Assembly (NCBI RefSeq): GCF_030409715.1
Contig: NZ_JAUFQI010000001.1
Location: 496,001 to 560,000 of the forward strand
Reading direction: 5' to 3'
Source: Reinekea marina
Lineage (GTDB): Bacteria > Pseudomonadota > Gammaproteobacteria > Pseudomonadales > Natronospirillaceae
Length of the DNA stretch: 64,000 nucleotides
In this document: one piece after another, positions 45,778 through 53,279 of the stretch
Layout: the number at the start of each line of letters is the position of its first letter
How positions within the stretch are numbered: the stretch's first letter is position 1
Notes under the pieces: generated by a model
Seen by the model: the letters and a program-made list of their open reading frames with translations, nothing else
The model's database searches: none
Told to the model about the DNA's origin: nothing
Translations under genes and position numbers: made by a program

Positions 45778-46446
45778 CTAGAGTTTTTTCAAATTTTGCA
45801 GATAATCAATTAGGTTATGAACGCAGGTAGAGGGGTTGTCAGTATGATTGTCTTTTGCATGTTTCAAGGCTCTATCAGCATTATTTTTCGCAAATTCAAT
45901 TTGCTGAGACAATGATGAAAATATATTGTTATTTCCTTTTTCATAATCAGGCATCACCTCTTTAAGCTCTTCCAAAACCTTACCGCCAACACTTAACTTT
46001 CCTGTGGCCGCGTATGGGCTTGTTGTATATTTAAAGTGCAAAAGAAGCCAATATTCAAAGCAAGGTACAGATACAGCTGCATAAAAAACATCTTCAGGAG
46101 CGTGATCAGTTATTCTTTTTACTGTTTCGTCATAGTTATCATGATTGTCCCTATCAAAAACACAGTAAACTCGATCATAGGGATCTCCCTTTCTTTCTTC
46201 GATCTCCCAAAGCTCGATGGCTCTTTCATAAACGCTCTTGGGGCTTGACCCGCATGTACCATCAACTTCAACATTTGCAGTATTTAATTTATAAAACTGG
46301 ATGCACTCATTAAAATAATTAGGCTCCGTTTTTTCCCCTTCGCAGACGATTAATACCTTTTCATATGATGAACGCTTAGCTCTTCGTCTCTCTAATTGAT
46401 CAACAGCTTTTGCTTTACGCCTATGAAATAGATTGTCGGTACCCAT
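45778..46446 (-). CDS. rloB: RloB-family protein (TOPRIM-like, AbiLii-type)
   Basis: 222 aa. The N-terminal RRAKRSSYEKVLIVCEGEKTEPNYFNE contains the TOPRIM-like Glu motif, and YDRVYCVFDRDNHDNYDE the following DxD; FEYWLLLHF is the usual RloB C-terminal block. RloB proteins (PF13707) accompany RloA ATPases in restriction loci and form the second component of AbiL-type abortive infection. Starts two bases after the rloA stop, so the pair is an operon. Both lie opposite to all other cassette genes. Probable effector nuclease; activity is inferred. Confidence 0.85.
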   Translation of the reverse strand: MGTDNLFHRRKAKAVDQLERRRAKRSSYEKVLIVCEGEKTEPNYFNECIQFYKLNTANVEVDGTCGSSPKSVYERAIELWEIEERKGDPYDRVYCVFDRDNHDNYDETVKRITDHAPEDVFYAAVSVPCFEYWLLLHFKYTTSPYAATGKLSVGGKVLEELKEVMPDYEKGNNNIFSSLSQQIEFAKNNADRALKHAKDNHTDNPSTCVHNLIDYLQNLKKL

Positions 46447-46448
46447 AC

Positions 46449-47726
46449 TTACATAGCTTCCGGATCAAAAGGTCTGATGAATGGAAGAGCCCCATAACGA
46501 CCTGACAAATATCCAAGTCCAATATTTTCTCTATCTTTTCGGGGACTAAAATCAGTCAGAGGGTACAACGAAGAGGCTTGACTAACATCTTTTTCACAAA
46601 ACCAGATCTGATCACGCCTAAAGTCATTCTGAGTTAAAATTGACGTTTCATGCGTTGTAAAAATCAATTGTGCGTTATTTGGGTTTGTCTTGTTGCTATG
46701 GAAGAGATTTACCAAATATTTTACCATCTTTGGGTGAAGATTATCATGAAGCTCATCAATTACGAGCACGTAGCCTTTGTTTAGGGTGTCAATCCAAGGT
46801 CCCGCGAATGAGAAGAATTTCTGAGTGCCATCTGATTCCTCATCAAAATCTAGTGGAACTAGATTTCCAGATTTTGACTTATGAATCGTCTTAATATCAA
46901 TAATCTCTTTGTCCTTCATCTCCTTAACAATCTTTTCTTTAACGGAATCAGGAATATCTTCAGGCAAAGATTCAGCGTCGAACTTTTCTTTATCAATTTT
47001 AATGTCATGAATGTCAAAGTCTGCTGCTTTTAAAAACTCTAGGACTCTAGCTTTAGAGATTTCTTTATCACATAGTGAGGCAGTAAATCCTGGGCCCCAA
47101 CCGCCAATTTTTGCAGGCCGAAGGGTTTCTTTAAACCAATTAAATACTGGCTTAAGCTGGTCGCTATTCAATTGAACGGCGGTAGATAGGAACAGAGCAT
47201 TAGATCGAGTGGCGTTCTGCCATACGGACTTTTGACCTAACAGAAAATCACTAAATTTGTATTCAGATGTATCTTTTTTCTTATTGTAGCATCTTGAATA
47301 CCATCTTTGAGCACGACCTTTGGGGTAGGCAATTAGCCACTCCTCAACGATATGAGTTTTCGTCGCGCAAAACCCAAATTGAAATCTCACGCCTTCACTG
47401 ATGAAGACCATCTCAAACTCAGTAGGCTCAGAACACGACGACTCATCAAATAAGAATGGAGTAACTGAAATTTCATCTCCTTCTTGGCTAGACGAAGCTG
47501 AGGTGCGAACGATTGACTCCATCTCCATCATTGCTCGAATAATATTGGATTTTCCAGCGGCGTTTGCACCATAAACTGCTGCAGACCTCAAAAGAGCAAC
47601 GCTTGCAGGGGCGCTAGGCTGAAAGCTATTAGTACTTTCCAGCTCCCCGCCTGTCGCCTTAACCATACTAAAAACTTGCTCTTCTTTAATAGAGCGATAA
47701 TTTTTTACTGTAAATTCAACTAGCAT
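46449..47726 (-). CDS. rloA: RloA-family AAA/ABC ATPase (AbiLi-type)
   Basis: 425 aa from the ATG at 47726, preceded by AGAGGGGG; a start five codons earlier lies within this ribosome-binding site. OLD/SMC-like ATPase: opening MLVEFTVKNYRSIKEEQVFSM, Walker A GANAAGKSN at about residue 55, long insertion, Walker B YVLVIDELHDNLHP and switch FTTHETSIL. Family members sense phage attack and license the RloB partner. A 13-bp direct repeat lies upstream. Likely two-gene anti-phage system. Confidence 0.88.
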   Translation of the reverse strand: MLVEFTVKNYRSIKEEQVFSMVKATGGELESTNSFQPSAPASVALLRSAAVYGANAAGKSNIIRAMMEMESIVRTSASSSQEGDEISVTPFLFDESSCSEPTEFEMVFISEGVRFQFGFCATKTHIVEEWLIAYPKGRAQRWYSRCYNKKKDTSEYKFSDFLLGQKSVWQNATRSNALFLSTAVQLNSDQLKPVFNWFKETLRPAKIGGWGPGFTASLCDKEISKARVLEFLKAADFDIHDIKIDKEKFDAESLPEDIPDSVKEKIVKEMKDKEIIDIKTIHKSKSGNLVPLDFDEESDGTQKFFSFAGPWIDTLNKGYVLVIDELHDNLHPKMVKYLVNLFHSNKTNPNNAQLIFTTHETSILTQNDFRRDQIWFCEKDVSQASSLYPLTDFSPRKDRENIGLGYLSGRYGALPFIRPFDPEAM

Positions 47727-47746
47727 AAAACCCCCTCTCAAGGGTG

Positions 47747-47821
47747 ATTTTGGTAAATTGGGTAAATATTAGCACTTAAAAACGGTTTTGCCATGGATTA
47801 AATTAGCTATTTTGGTAAATT
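47747..47821. repeat. 13-bp direct repeats upstream of rloA
   Basis: ATTTTGGTAAATT occurs exactly at 47747-47759 and 47809-47821, 62 bases apart (about six helical turns), in the promoter region of rloAB. A shorter GGGTAAAT lies between. Candidate binding sites for a controlling protein. Confidence 0.45.
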
Positions 47822-47844
47822 CTGGCAGAATTACCCCTGAAATA

Positions 47845-47916
47845 GGTTAACGAGTCGGTACTGGAGGAGAAATATTCCGCTGCGCTCCAAATTTTCCGGA
47901 GAGCGCGACGTTATAC
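47845..47916 (+). repeat. attC-like site 2 (72 bp)
   Basis: Starts GGTTAAC, ends GTTATAC; centre TTCCGCTGCGCTCC flanked by GGAGAAAT and AAATTTTCC. Directly precedes the ribosome-binding site GGGGAG of the next gene. Gap-free homologue of site 1. Confidence 0.6.
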
Positions 47917-47925
47917 GGGGAGAAC

Positions 47926-48396
47926 ATGAATAGTCCAATAGTCTACGATAAAGGCATCTTCCGTGAAGCTGCCTTGAACCTCTTGCCAGAAATCTATTCT
48001 CCTGAAAAAGGTATCTACCATTATCGAAGTATGGCGAAAACTAACTATCGTGGTTATTTAAAAGAGGATATGGTTCCTCTCAAAAAGTACTTTTACGTGT
48101 TACGGCCGCTATTCTCAATTTTGTGGCTTGAAAAATATGGTACAGCAGCACCGATAGAATTCGAGAAGGTATTATCACTGGTAACAGACAATCAAATTCT
48201 TGATGAAGTGAATTTGCTATTAGAGCGTAAAAAGGTGAGTGAAGAGAAAATGCTGGCACCTGCAATTCCTGCTCTGAATCGCTACATTGAGAACCAGCTT
48301 AGTAGATTGGAAGATATTAAAGTTCCTAAGACCGATCGTAATTCAGAAATGGAGCAACTTAACGGCCTTTTCCAAGCAGTTCTAAAAAATAATTAA
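47926..48396 (+). CDS. C-terminal half of a YcgL-type nucleotidyltransferase (COG3541), catalytic domain missing
   Basis: 156 aa with a proper start and GGGGAG ribosome-binding site. The sequence matches the C-terminal helical half of COG3541 nucleotidyltransferases: LNSPIVY-like opening, YHYRSMAKTNYRGYLKEDMVPLKKYFYVLRPLFSILWLEKYGTAAPIEF, then PALNRYIENQLSRLE. The N-terminal GS...D.D catalytic domain (about 100 aa) is absent, and the attC-like site directly upstream leaves no room for it. Either a domain captured as a cassette or a decayed gene. Its 3' part recurs at 53948 and 61289. Confidence 0.75.
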   Translation: MNSPIVYDKGIFREAALNLLPEIYSPEKGIYHYRSMAKTNYRGYLKEDMVPLKKYFYVLRPLFSILWLEKYGTAAPIEFEKVLSLVTDNQILDEVNLLLERKKVSEEKMLAPAIPALNRYIENQLSRLEDIKVPKTDRNSEMEQLNGLFQAVLKNN

Positions 48397-48454
48397 TTTT
48401 ACACTGTAACGGACTAGGATAAATTTCATTGTCGATGAATAAAATATTATTAAT

Positions 48455-48892
48455 TTGGAATTTCATAGGAATACGCAGCAGGTCAATTCTTATCAAGTTA
48501 AGGTTTTCAAACATAGTATGTACTTAAGATTCGAAACGAACTTAAAATTTAGTGAAAATGAATGCCCGAAAGGGATATTTTCCGCGATGGGCGATTGCAA
48601 ACGGTCAGGTAAAATGACGCTCAGAGGTCATATTTGGTATATCGGTATAGCGACATGGTTTAATAATAACTTAGACTATCCAACATGCTTTCTCCAGCCA
48701 ATTTTAACCTCAGTAAAATTTAAGGCGTTGAGCTGGTTTAGGTTTTCAATGAACCATTTTTATTATAGAGCGATAAAAGTAGTGGAGTTTCTACGCTTTA
48801 ACGGGTTTGAAGTAAATGCACTTTTGAGTCATGACCCAGGTATAAAGCTGTATGAAAGCAAAAACCAAGTGGTTGTGATTCCGCATGCTTAA
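48455..48892 (+). CDS. Hypothetical cassette protein
   Basis: 145 aa if a TTG at 48455 is used; ATG at 48518 would give 124 aa. No clear ribosome-binding site. Rich in aromatic residues (WFNNNLDYPTCFLQP, LSWFRFSMNHFYYRAIKVVEFLRFNGFEV). No family recognised. Followed by a partial attC-like sequence. Confidence 0.5.
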   Translation: MEFHRNTQQVNSYQVKVFKHSMYLRFETNLKFSENECPKGIFSAMGDCKRSGKMTLRGHIWYIGIATWFNNNLDYPTCFLQPILTSVKFKALSWFRFSMNHFYYRAIKVVEFLRFNGFEVNALLSHDPGIKLYESKNQVVVIPHA

Positions 48893-48965
48893 CAAGTGAA
48901 TTTGTCAAAGGGGCCGACCTAATCTGCCTACGAAAAGGGGCTTCCTAAACCGAACTCTAGTGATT
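48889..48965 (+). repeat. Partial attC-like site 3
   Basis: GCTTAAC (perfect RYYYAAC) at the stop codon of the preceding gene, then AAGTGAATTTGTCAAAGGGGCC with GGGGC repeated about 30 bases on, but no terminal GTT box. Probably a decayed site. Confidence 0.35.
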
Positions 48966-49011
48966 TATTGAAATACAATTAAATATAAGACCAATAAAGG
49001 TTGTAGAAATT

Positions 49012-49635
49012 ATGAAAAATCTAGTTTATCTAGTCGTCAGTTTAACGTTTTTGCTTACGTCATGTGCAACGCTTAAGCCCATTGATAAAGCTAACGCAAG
49101 TGGGTATCTACTCGCACCAACCAATACAAAGGTGCGTCTGTATGACAATGCAAAAGCAGATTATCGCTTCTCCTTTCGATTTGGGGTTATCGATAAAGAA
49201 AATGGAAAGGTTAGGTATTTTTTTGTTAAAGGCAATGACCCAAAACATGCCGTTATAAAATCTTTGCCTGCTGGTAATTATCGGCTTTACTCCGAGCAGC
49301 GGCGATACAAGGGCGGTGGTGGAGATGATGTAGAGTTGCTACCAGACACCATATATCCGCTTTACGAGCCATTTGAATTTACCATCGCATCAGGTGAAAT
49401 AACTGTTTTACCTTGGTATTTTGGAATAGAAAAGGTCGTAACGCCAGCATATGATATTGATAGCGAAGCTGCTGAGTCCCAGCCGCTTAGTCAAGCCGAC
49501 TTGTGCATTACAATAGCCGAAAACCATGAAAACTGGGTAACAACCTGGCAAAACAATATCGAAGGTTTTGAAGACTATTTGAAAGCAGACAGAGTTAAGA
49601 TTGGTGGAGTCTCGGTTAAAGATATTTGTAAGTAA
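49012..49635 (+). CDS. Predicted lipoprotein of the cassette region
   Basis: 207 aa. Signal peptide with lipobox FLLTSC (Cys about 18). Beta-rich mature part including a Gly-rich loop (RRYKGGGGDDVELLPDTIYPLYEPFEF) and a C-terminal helix (TIAENHENWVTTWQNNIEGFEDYLKAD). No family recognised. The last 38 codons and the following hairpin are duplicated at 62155-62310. Single gene. Confidence 0.75.
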   Translation: MKNLVYLVVSLTFLLTSCATLKPIDKANASGYLLAPTNTKVRLYDNAKADYRFSFRFGVIDKENGKVRYFFVKGNDPKHAVIKSLPAGNYRLYSEQRRYKGGGGDDVELLPDTIYPLYEPFEFTIASGEITVLPWYFGIEKVVTPAYDIDSEAAESQPLSQADLCITIAENHENWVTTWQNNIEGFEDYLKADRVKIGGVSVKDICK

Positions 49636-49639
49636 AGTT

Positions 49640-49677
49640 GTGTGGCTAACTTAAACCTTCCGCCGAGTTAGCCACAC
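49640..49677 (+). terminator. Perfect 12-bp hairpin after the lipoprotein gene
   Basis: GTGTGGCTAACT pairs exactly with AGTTAGCCACAC around a 14-base loop, four bases after the stop. No U-tract. Its core GGCTAAC...GTTAGCC also has the form of integron R boxes. A related hairpin follows the gene fragment at 62.3 kb. Confidence 0.5.
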
Positions 49678-49762
49678 TATACTTACTCGGTAATCGTTCA
49701 AGCAGAAGACTAAACTCCAACTAGCCCATGCTTTGGTCTAAATAGACGTAGCTCAAAGCTAA

Positions 49763-49924
49763 ATGCCTTCAACGCCTATAGTCCCCGATCATCAAAAATG
49801 TGCAGACCTACGCGCCAACGCAATCCGTGGCGATATTAGCAAAACAACCGCATCAGAGCAGACTTATCAGACTTGCATCGCAAAATCCCGAACAATGGCC
49901 CAAAAAACCAAAAAGATCACTTGA
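49763..49924 (+). CDS. Possible 53-aa small protein
   Basis: An ATG-started frame encodes a 53-residue hydrophilic product with internal order: PDHQKCADLRANAIRGDISK followed by SEQTYQTCIAKSR, two cysteines about 25 residues apart and a basic tail. No good ribosome-binding site and no signal peptide. It occupies an otherwise empty 394-base gap. Could be real or a chance frame or remnant. Confidence 0.3.
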   Translation: MPSTPIVPDHQKCADLRANAIRGDISKTTASEQTYQTCIAKSRTMAQKTKKIT

Positions 49925-50029
49925 AAAAGTCAATTAATCTGTCAAATTGGTAGGCAATAAAATAATTGAGAAGCCTGTTGAGAGTGCTCGGTAGAATTGA
50001 GTTAATCTACAGGCTCATTATGGGTAAAT

Positions 50030-50449
50030 ATGACTGAAACTATTCACGACATTTCTCTTGATAGTGGATTTGGTCCAATTAAGTTCGGCAGCCCTCCTAG
50101 TGTGGCTAAGCAGGATTGGGGTGAAGAACGTTGTTATGAGGAATGGATGGGTGGAAACCTTGAAAACTTTCTGTATTTCAGGGGGCTACTTGTCGGTTTT
50201 AGAGTTGAATGTACGGACCACCCTACGGAAAATTCTCAAGTTTGCATGTTTCAAGTTAAAATTGTTAATCCAATTCGGTTATTTGGTAAGGAAATTAGCA
50301 GAGTATCGAAAGCGGAAATAGAAGACTTGTTGTTATCTAATAATCTCAAGTATCGTGAATTGCCAAATGGAACACTTCAGTGCAAAGACCGAAAACTTCA
50401 ATTCCACTTTAATGATGGGAATCTAGATGAAGTTTACTTTGCTGGCTGA
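50030..50449 (+). CDS. Hypothetical cassette protein (139 aa)
   Basis: 139 aa, acidic, soluble, alpha/beta pattern (DISLDSGFGPIKFGSPPSVAKQDWG; GLLVGFRVECTDHP; CKDRKLQFHFNDGNLDEVYF). Resembles immunity-type small proteins in composition but no family is recognised. Weak ribosome-binding site. Followed within 4 bases by an attC-like site, so this is a one-gene cassette. Confidence 0.65.
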   Translation: MTETIHDISLDSGFGPIKFGSPPSVAKQDWGEERCYEEWMGGNLENFLYFRGLLVGFRVECTDHPTENSQVCMFQVKIVNPIRLFGKEISRVSKAEIEDLLLSNNLKYRELPNGTLQCKDRKLQFHFNDGNLDEVYFAG

Positions 50450-50452
50450 TCC

Positions 50453-50512
50453 TCATAACAATCACAGGCAGTCGACGCGAAAAAGCCTGCGCAACTGCTG
50501 CAAGCGTTAATT
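50453..50512 (+). repeat. attC-like site 4 (60 bp)
   Basis: Starts TCATAAC and ends GTTAATT, with GGCAGTCGACGCG able to pair imperfectly with CCTGCGCAACTGC around AAAAAG. This short form is close to classical attC sites of about 60 bp. Confidence 0.7.
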
Positions 50513-50525
50513 TAAGGAAAGAAAC

Positions 50526-50747
50526 TTGAAGGGAAAGTATTTTTGGTTGCTGATAGCACCTTTTATGATCTACGCGAAGGTTGCTGATTTCATTAATGAA
50601 TCACGATTGGAAGAACCTTCGATAATCAGTCAAGGGTTCTACCTAATATTGATAATTTTATTTTTAGGGCTTTTCTCAGATTCGCTAGTCTCACTAGTTA
50701 AACAGATAGCTATTCGAAAAGAAAAATTGGATGCTTCCGAAAATTAA
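50526..50747 (+). CDS. Small two-TM cassette protein
   Basis: 73 aa from a TTG with AAGGA upstream. Two hydrophobic helices (about 5-20 and 37-60) and a charged tail (IRKEKLDASEN). No family. Lies between attC-like sites 4 and 5 as a single-gene cassette. Confidence 0.6.
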   Translation: MKGKYFWLLIAPFMIYAKVADFINESRLEEPSIISQGFYLILIILFLGLFSDSLVSLVKQIAIRKEKLDASEN

Positions 50748-50862
50748 CAATACACGGCAAGCAGTAAGCCCGCTAAAATCAGCTGTCGCGGTGGGCTATG
50801 GACTCGTTACGCTACGCTCCACTTGCCCCTTATTAGGGCGCAAGCAATCCAAGGAGTTATAA
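50742..50862 (+). repeat. attC-like site 5 (about 121 bp)
   Basis: Starts ATTAAC at the stop of the preceding gene and ends GTTATAA. Central pairing GCCCGC with GCGGTGGGC around TAAAATCAGCTGTC, and a second stem GCCCC..GGGC. Longer, Vibrio-repeat-like size class. Right end less certain. Confidence 0.55.
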
Positions 50863-50868
50863 GATCAA

Positions 50869-51267
50869 ATGAGCTCCTATTTTGAACCGAAGTCGTTTGA
50901 GAAATGTCGAGGTAAAAGCATATATAGCTATCTCGGGATTAAATTCTTTAAACGCTACCTATTGTTGCCGGATATTATTTTATTTAGTTTTAGTAACAAA
51001 GCGCAGTTAAACACCAGAGATAAAAAGCTGAAGGATGAGATTATAAGGCTCGAATGGCAAACTCGACGCGATGAAATCATCCACTTAGTTTTTATGGCGC
51101 TAATTGTGGTGATCTTGATTAAAAGCGGAAAAGATATGTCGATTTTTCAATGGGTGGCGGTGTTTGCAATAAATTTATTTGTAAATATATATCCCATCTT
51201 TTTGCAAAGACATAACCGTATGAGATTGTTAAAATTGCTAGTAAGTTTGTCAAAAAGACGCTCCTAG
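50869..51267 (+). CDS. Membrane protein resembling CrtO-type acyltransferases
   Basis: 132 aa. Two TM helices at about 70-88 and 93-112, ending in FVNIYPIFLQRHNRMRLLKLL, which resembles the NxYPIxLQRYNRxR motif of glycosyl-4,4'-diaponeurosporenoate acyltransferase-like membrane proteins. The N-terminal part is soluble and basic. Function unproven; no carotenoid genes are nearby. Ribosome-binding site AAGGAG is unusually far (about 14 bases) from the ATG. Confidence 0.6.
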   Translation: MSSYFEPKSFEKCRGKSIYSYLGIKFFKRYLLLPDIILFSFSNKAQLNTRDKKLKDEIIRLEWQTRRDEIIHLVFMALIVVILIKSGKDMSIFQWVAVFAINLFVNIYPIFLQRHNRMRLLKLLVSLSKRRS

Positions 51268-51303
51268 CGTCACGCCTTTTACAAAAAACATTAAGCATTA
51301 ATT

Positions 51304-51807
51304 ATGGCTAAGTACTTCGCCTTCTTGCTAGATAGGCATGAAGAAATTGAAAAGATTAGAAGCAAATATGATCATTTGTCTTCGAAAGTACCCGCTCATC
51401 TAACAATAGTGTTTCCGAACGACTTTGATGATTGCAAGGAAGATGAGGTTTTAGAGTTCTTAACTAATATACCCCCTGTTATTGTAGAGCTTGTGGGAGT
51501 TACAGGTTCACCTGATAATTTAATGTTTTGTACTTTGGCGAAAGGTAACGATGAAATAATATCGCTTCATAGGAGCTTGTATTTCAACTACTTTAAGGAA
51601 TTCTTTGATCGAAATTTCACGTTTTATCCGCATGTGACTGTTGGGCGATTTGAATCCAAAAACAGTTTACAGGCGGCACTTAATGCCACCGATGATATTA
51701 ATCCTATTAAGTTAAAGTTAAGCTCTCTAGCGTTAGTTGAAAGAACAGATTCAGGCGAACGAAGAATATTGAGAAAATTTAAATTGGGTGGGAATAGCCC
51801 TGCTTAA
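51304..51807 (+). CDS. 2H phosphoesterase / 2'-5' RNA ligase-like protein
   Basis: 167 aa. The two HxT motifs of the 2H family are present: AHLTIVFP at about 32 and PHVTVGRF at about 115, with the expected spacing of some 80 residues. Members hydrolyse or form 2',5'- or cyclic phosphodiesters. Followed directly by attC-like site 6. Substrate unknown; a nucleotide-signal or RNA-repair role is possible. Confidence 0.8.
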   Translation: MAKYFAFLLDRHEEIEKIRSKYDHLSSKVPAHLTIVFPNDFDDCKEDEVLEFLTNIPPVIVELVGVTGSPDNLMFCTLAKGNDEIISLHRSLYFNYFKEFFDRNFTFYPHVTVGRFESKNSLQAALNATDDINPIKLKLSSLALVERTDSGERRILRKFKLGGNSPA

Positions 51808-51892
51808 CAGGGCGCGTCTGGTAAAAACCCGCCAAAATCCGCTACGCGGCGGGCTTGGGGTCGTGACCTCGGCCCACCGCTGAACGTTAATT
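51802..51892 (+). repeat. attC-like site 6 (91 bp)
   Basis: Starts GCTTAAC (perfect RYYYAAC), ends GTTAATT. Central stem CCCGCC with GCGGCGGG. It overlaps the stop codon of the 2H gene and is followed by TAGGAGG of the next gene. The clearest site in the cluster. Confidence 0.75.
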
Positions 51893-51904
51893 TCTAGGAG
51901 GCTT

Positions 51905-52447
51905 ATGCTTCGATATAAAGATATTGTTCTAAGGAAGCCCGCACAAAGTGAAGCTCAAAACCTTTATGAGCTGATGGTTTCAGATGAGAAATGGACCGAA
52001 TTTAATGGTCCTTACTTTGGATATTCAAGACCAAGCTTTGAAGAATTCCTGAGTAAAACATTTAATCGTCTACAGGAAGGAATGTCGGCTCTAGCGATCG
52101 AATATGAAAATCGGCTTATAGGTACAGTTACATTTTATTGGGAAGATAAAAATACACGTTGGCTTGAAGCAGGTATTGTGATTTTCGACAGTACCTTGTG
52201 GGGCTTGGGTATTGGTAAGAAAGCTCTAGTTCCTTGGGTAACACATATTTTCGATACGCAAGAGTTAGAGCGAGTAGGAATGACAACGTGGTCCGGAAAT
52301 CCAAGGATGATCTCAAGTGCCCAAAATGTCGGGTTCACTATTGAAGGTACGTTACGTAAAGTAAGATACCATGACGGCGTTTATTATGACTCCGTAAAGC
52401 TTGGTGTTACTAGAGACGAGTGGTATTCCACTGCGTTCCCAACCTGA
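51905..52447 (+). CDS. GNAT-family N-acetyltransferase
   Basis: 180 aa with AGGAGG upstream. RimJ/RimL-like GNAT: EAGIVIFDSTLWGLGIGKKALVPWVTHIFDTQELERVGMTTWSGNPRMISSAQNVGFTIEGTLRKVRYHDGVYYDSVKLGVTRDEW. The Q/RxxGxG/A acetyl-CoA loop appears as LWGLGIGKKA. Acceptor unknown; acetyltransferases are frequent cassette cargo. Confidence 0.9.
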   Translation: MLRYKDIVLRKPAQSEAQNLYELMVSDEKWTEFNGPYFGYSRPSFEEFLSKTFNRLQEGMSALAIEYENRLIGTVTFYWEDKNTRWLEAGIVIFDSTLWGLGIGKKALVPWVTHIFDTQELERVGMTTWSGNPRMISSAQNVGFTIEGTLRKVRYHDGVYYDSVKLGVTRDEWYSTAFPT

Positions 52448-52715
52448 CGAAAATTCAAGCATCAATCCGCAAATGAAGTATTTTAGTTTTGTGGTTGCTA
52501 AAGCATTGGTTTCCTGTTTTTAGGCTGGGGCAGTAGCAGAGATAAAATATCTACTCTGCCTAGATTAAATTGGTAAAACTAAATTGGAAATAGAAGCGTA
52601 GTTTGGCCCAGCATTTAGAGTTGAAGGCTCACTATATAGATATGCCCCTTCCTTGGTATATGGTTTTATTTAGCGATACTATTAATGTTAGAAATTATGA
52701 TAAATTAAAATTCAC
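52448..52715. other. AT-rich gap with no recognised feature
   Basis: No attC-like site and no coding frame with a start signal. Stops in all three plus frames just before 52716 argue that the next gene has lost its 5' part or starts at its GTG. Confidence 0.4.
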
Positions 52716-53273
52716 GTGATATTAGTTTTTGTGGGACCGTATAGCACATGGTTATGTGCAAGCGTTTCTCCCCTATCAATAGGAATGCAAGAGACGTTGT
52801 GGGTAATACAGAACGGAGTTGTCCTTAAAAACTCAGAACTTCTTGAAAAGTGGCGTTCTACTATTCAGTATCCACGTAGTATTCAAGCGAAAATAGTCGA
52901 ATCACATCTCGAAGTTATTACTTCCTGTGATCTTCAATTGCATGCGCATCGAGGTGATGTTGCCCTACTTTTTGGATTGATTTCCGGGATGCAAAAAAGA
53001 ATTGTCTATTTGCTTTTTGCATTGAACGGTTCATTTTCTATTGGTACTAAGAACATGGCTAAATCATTGAGTGCCTTCGAAATAAAACCACGTGACACTT
53101 GGCTGAGGTTTCAAGAGGCATACAAGGCACATCTCTCCTCATGTGTCGAAGAAACGGAACTATTAATTGATGAGGTTGTTGAACTCGTCCAAGAGCACTT
53201 GCCAGAAGTTAGTGTAACTGAATTGAACCGATTTCAAGCATTCCGTAGGTCGGCGTGGTCACCAACCATTTAA
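52716..53273 (+). CDS. Protein resembling the C-terminal half of a DUF4037/DUF4111-type nucleotidyltransferase
   Basis: 185 aa from a GTG without a visible ribosome-binding site. LWVIQNGVVLKNSELLEKWRSTIQYPRSIQAKIVESHLEVI followed by GDVALLFGLISGMQKRIVYLLFALNGSF resembles the helical C-terminal domain of small-molecule nucleotidyltransferases, downstream of their catalytic GS...D.D strand, which is missing. Either truncated or a stand-alone helical domain. Followed by attC-like site 7. Confidence 0.55.
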   Translation: MILVFVGPYSTWLCASVSPLSIGMQETLWVIQNGVVLKNSELLEKWRSTIQYPRSIQAKIVESHLEVITSCDLQLHAHRGDVALLFGLISGMQKRIVYLLFALNGSFSIGTKNMAKSLSAFEIKPRDTWLRFQEAYKAHLSSCVEETELLIDEVVELVQEHLPEVSVTELNRFQAFRRSAWSPTI

Positions 53274-53279
53274 GCAGGT

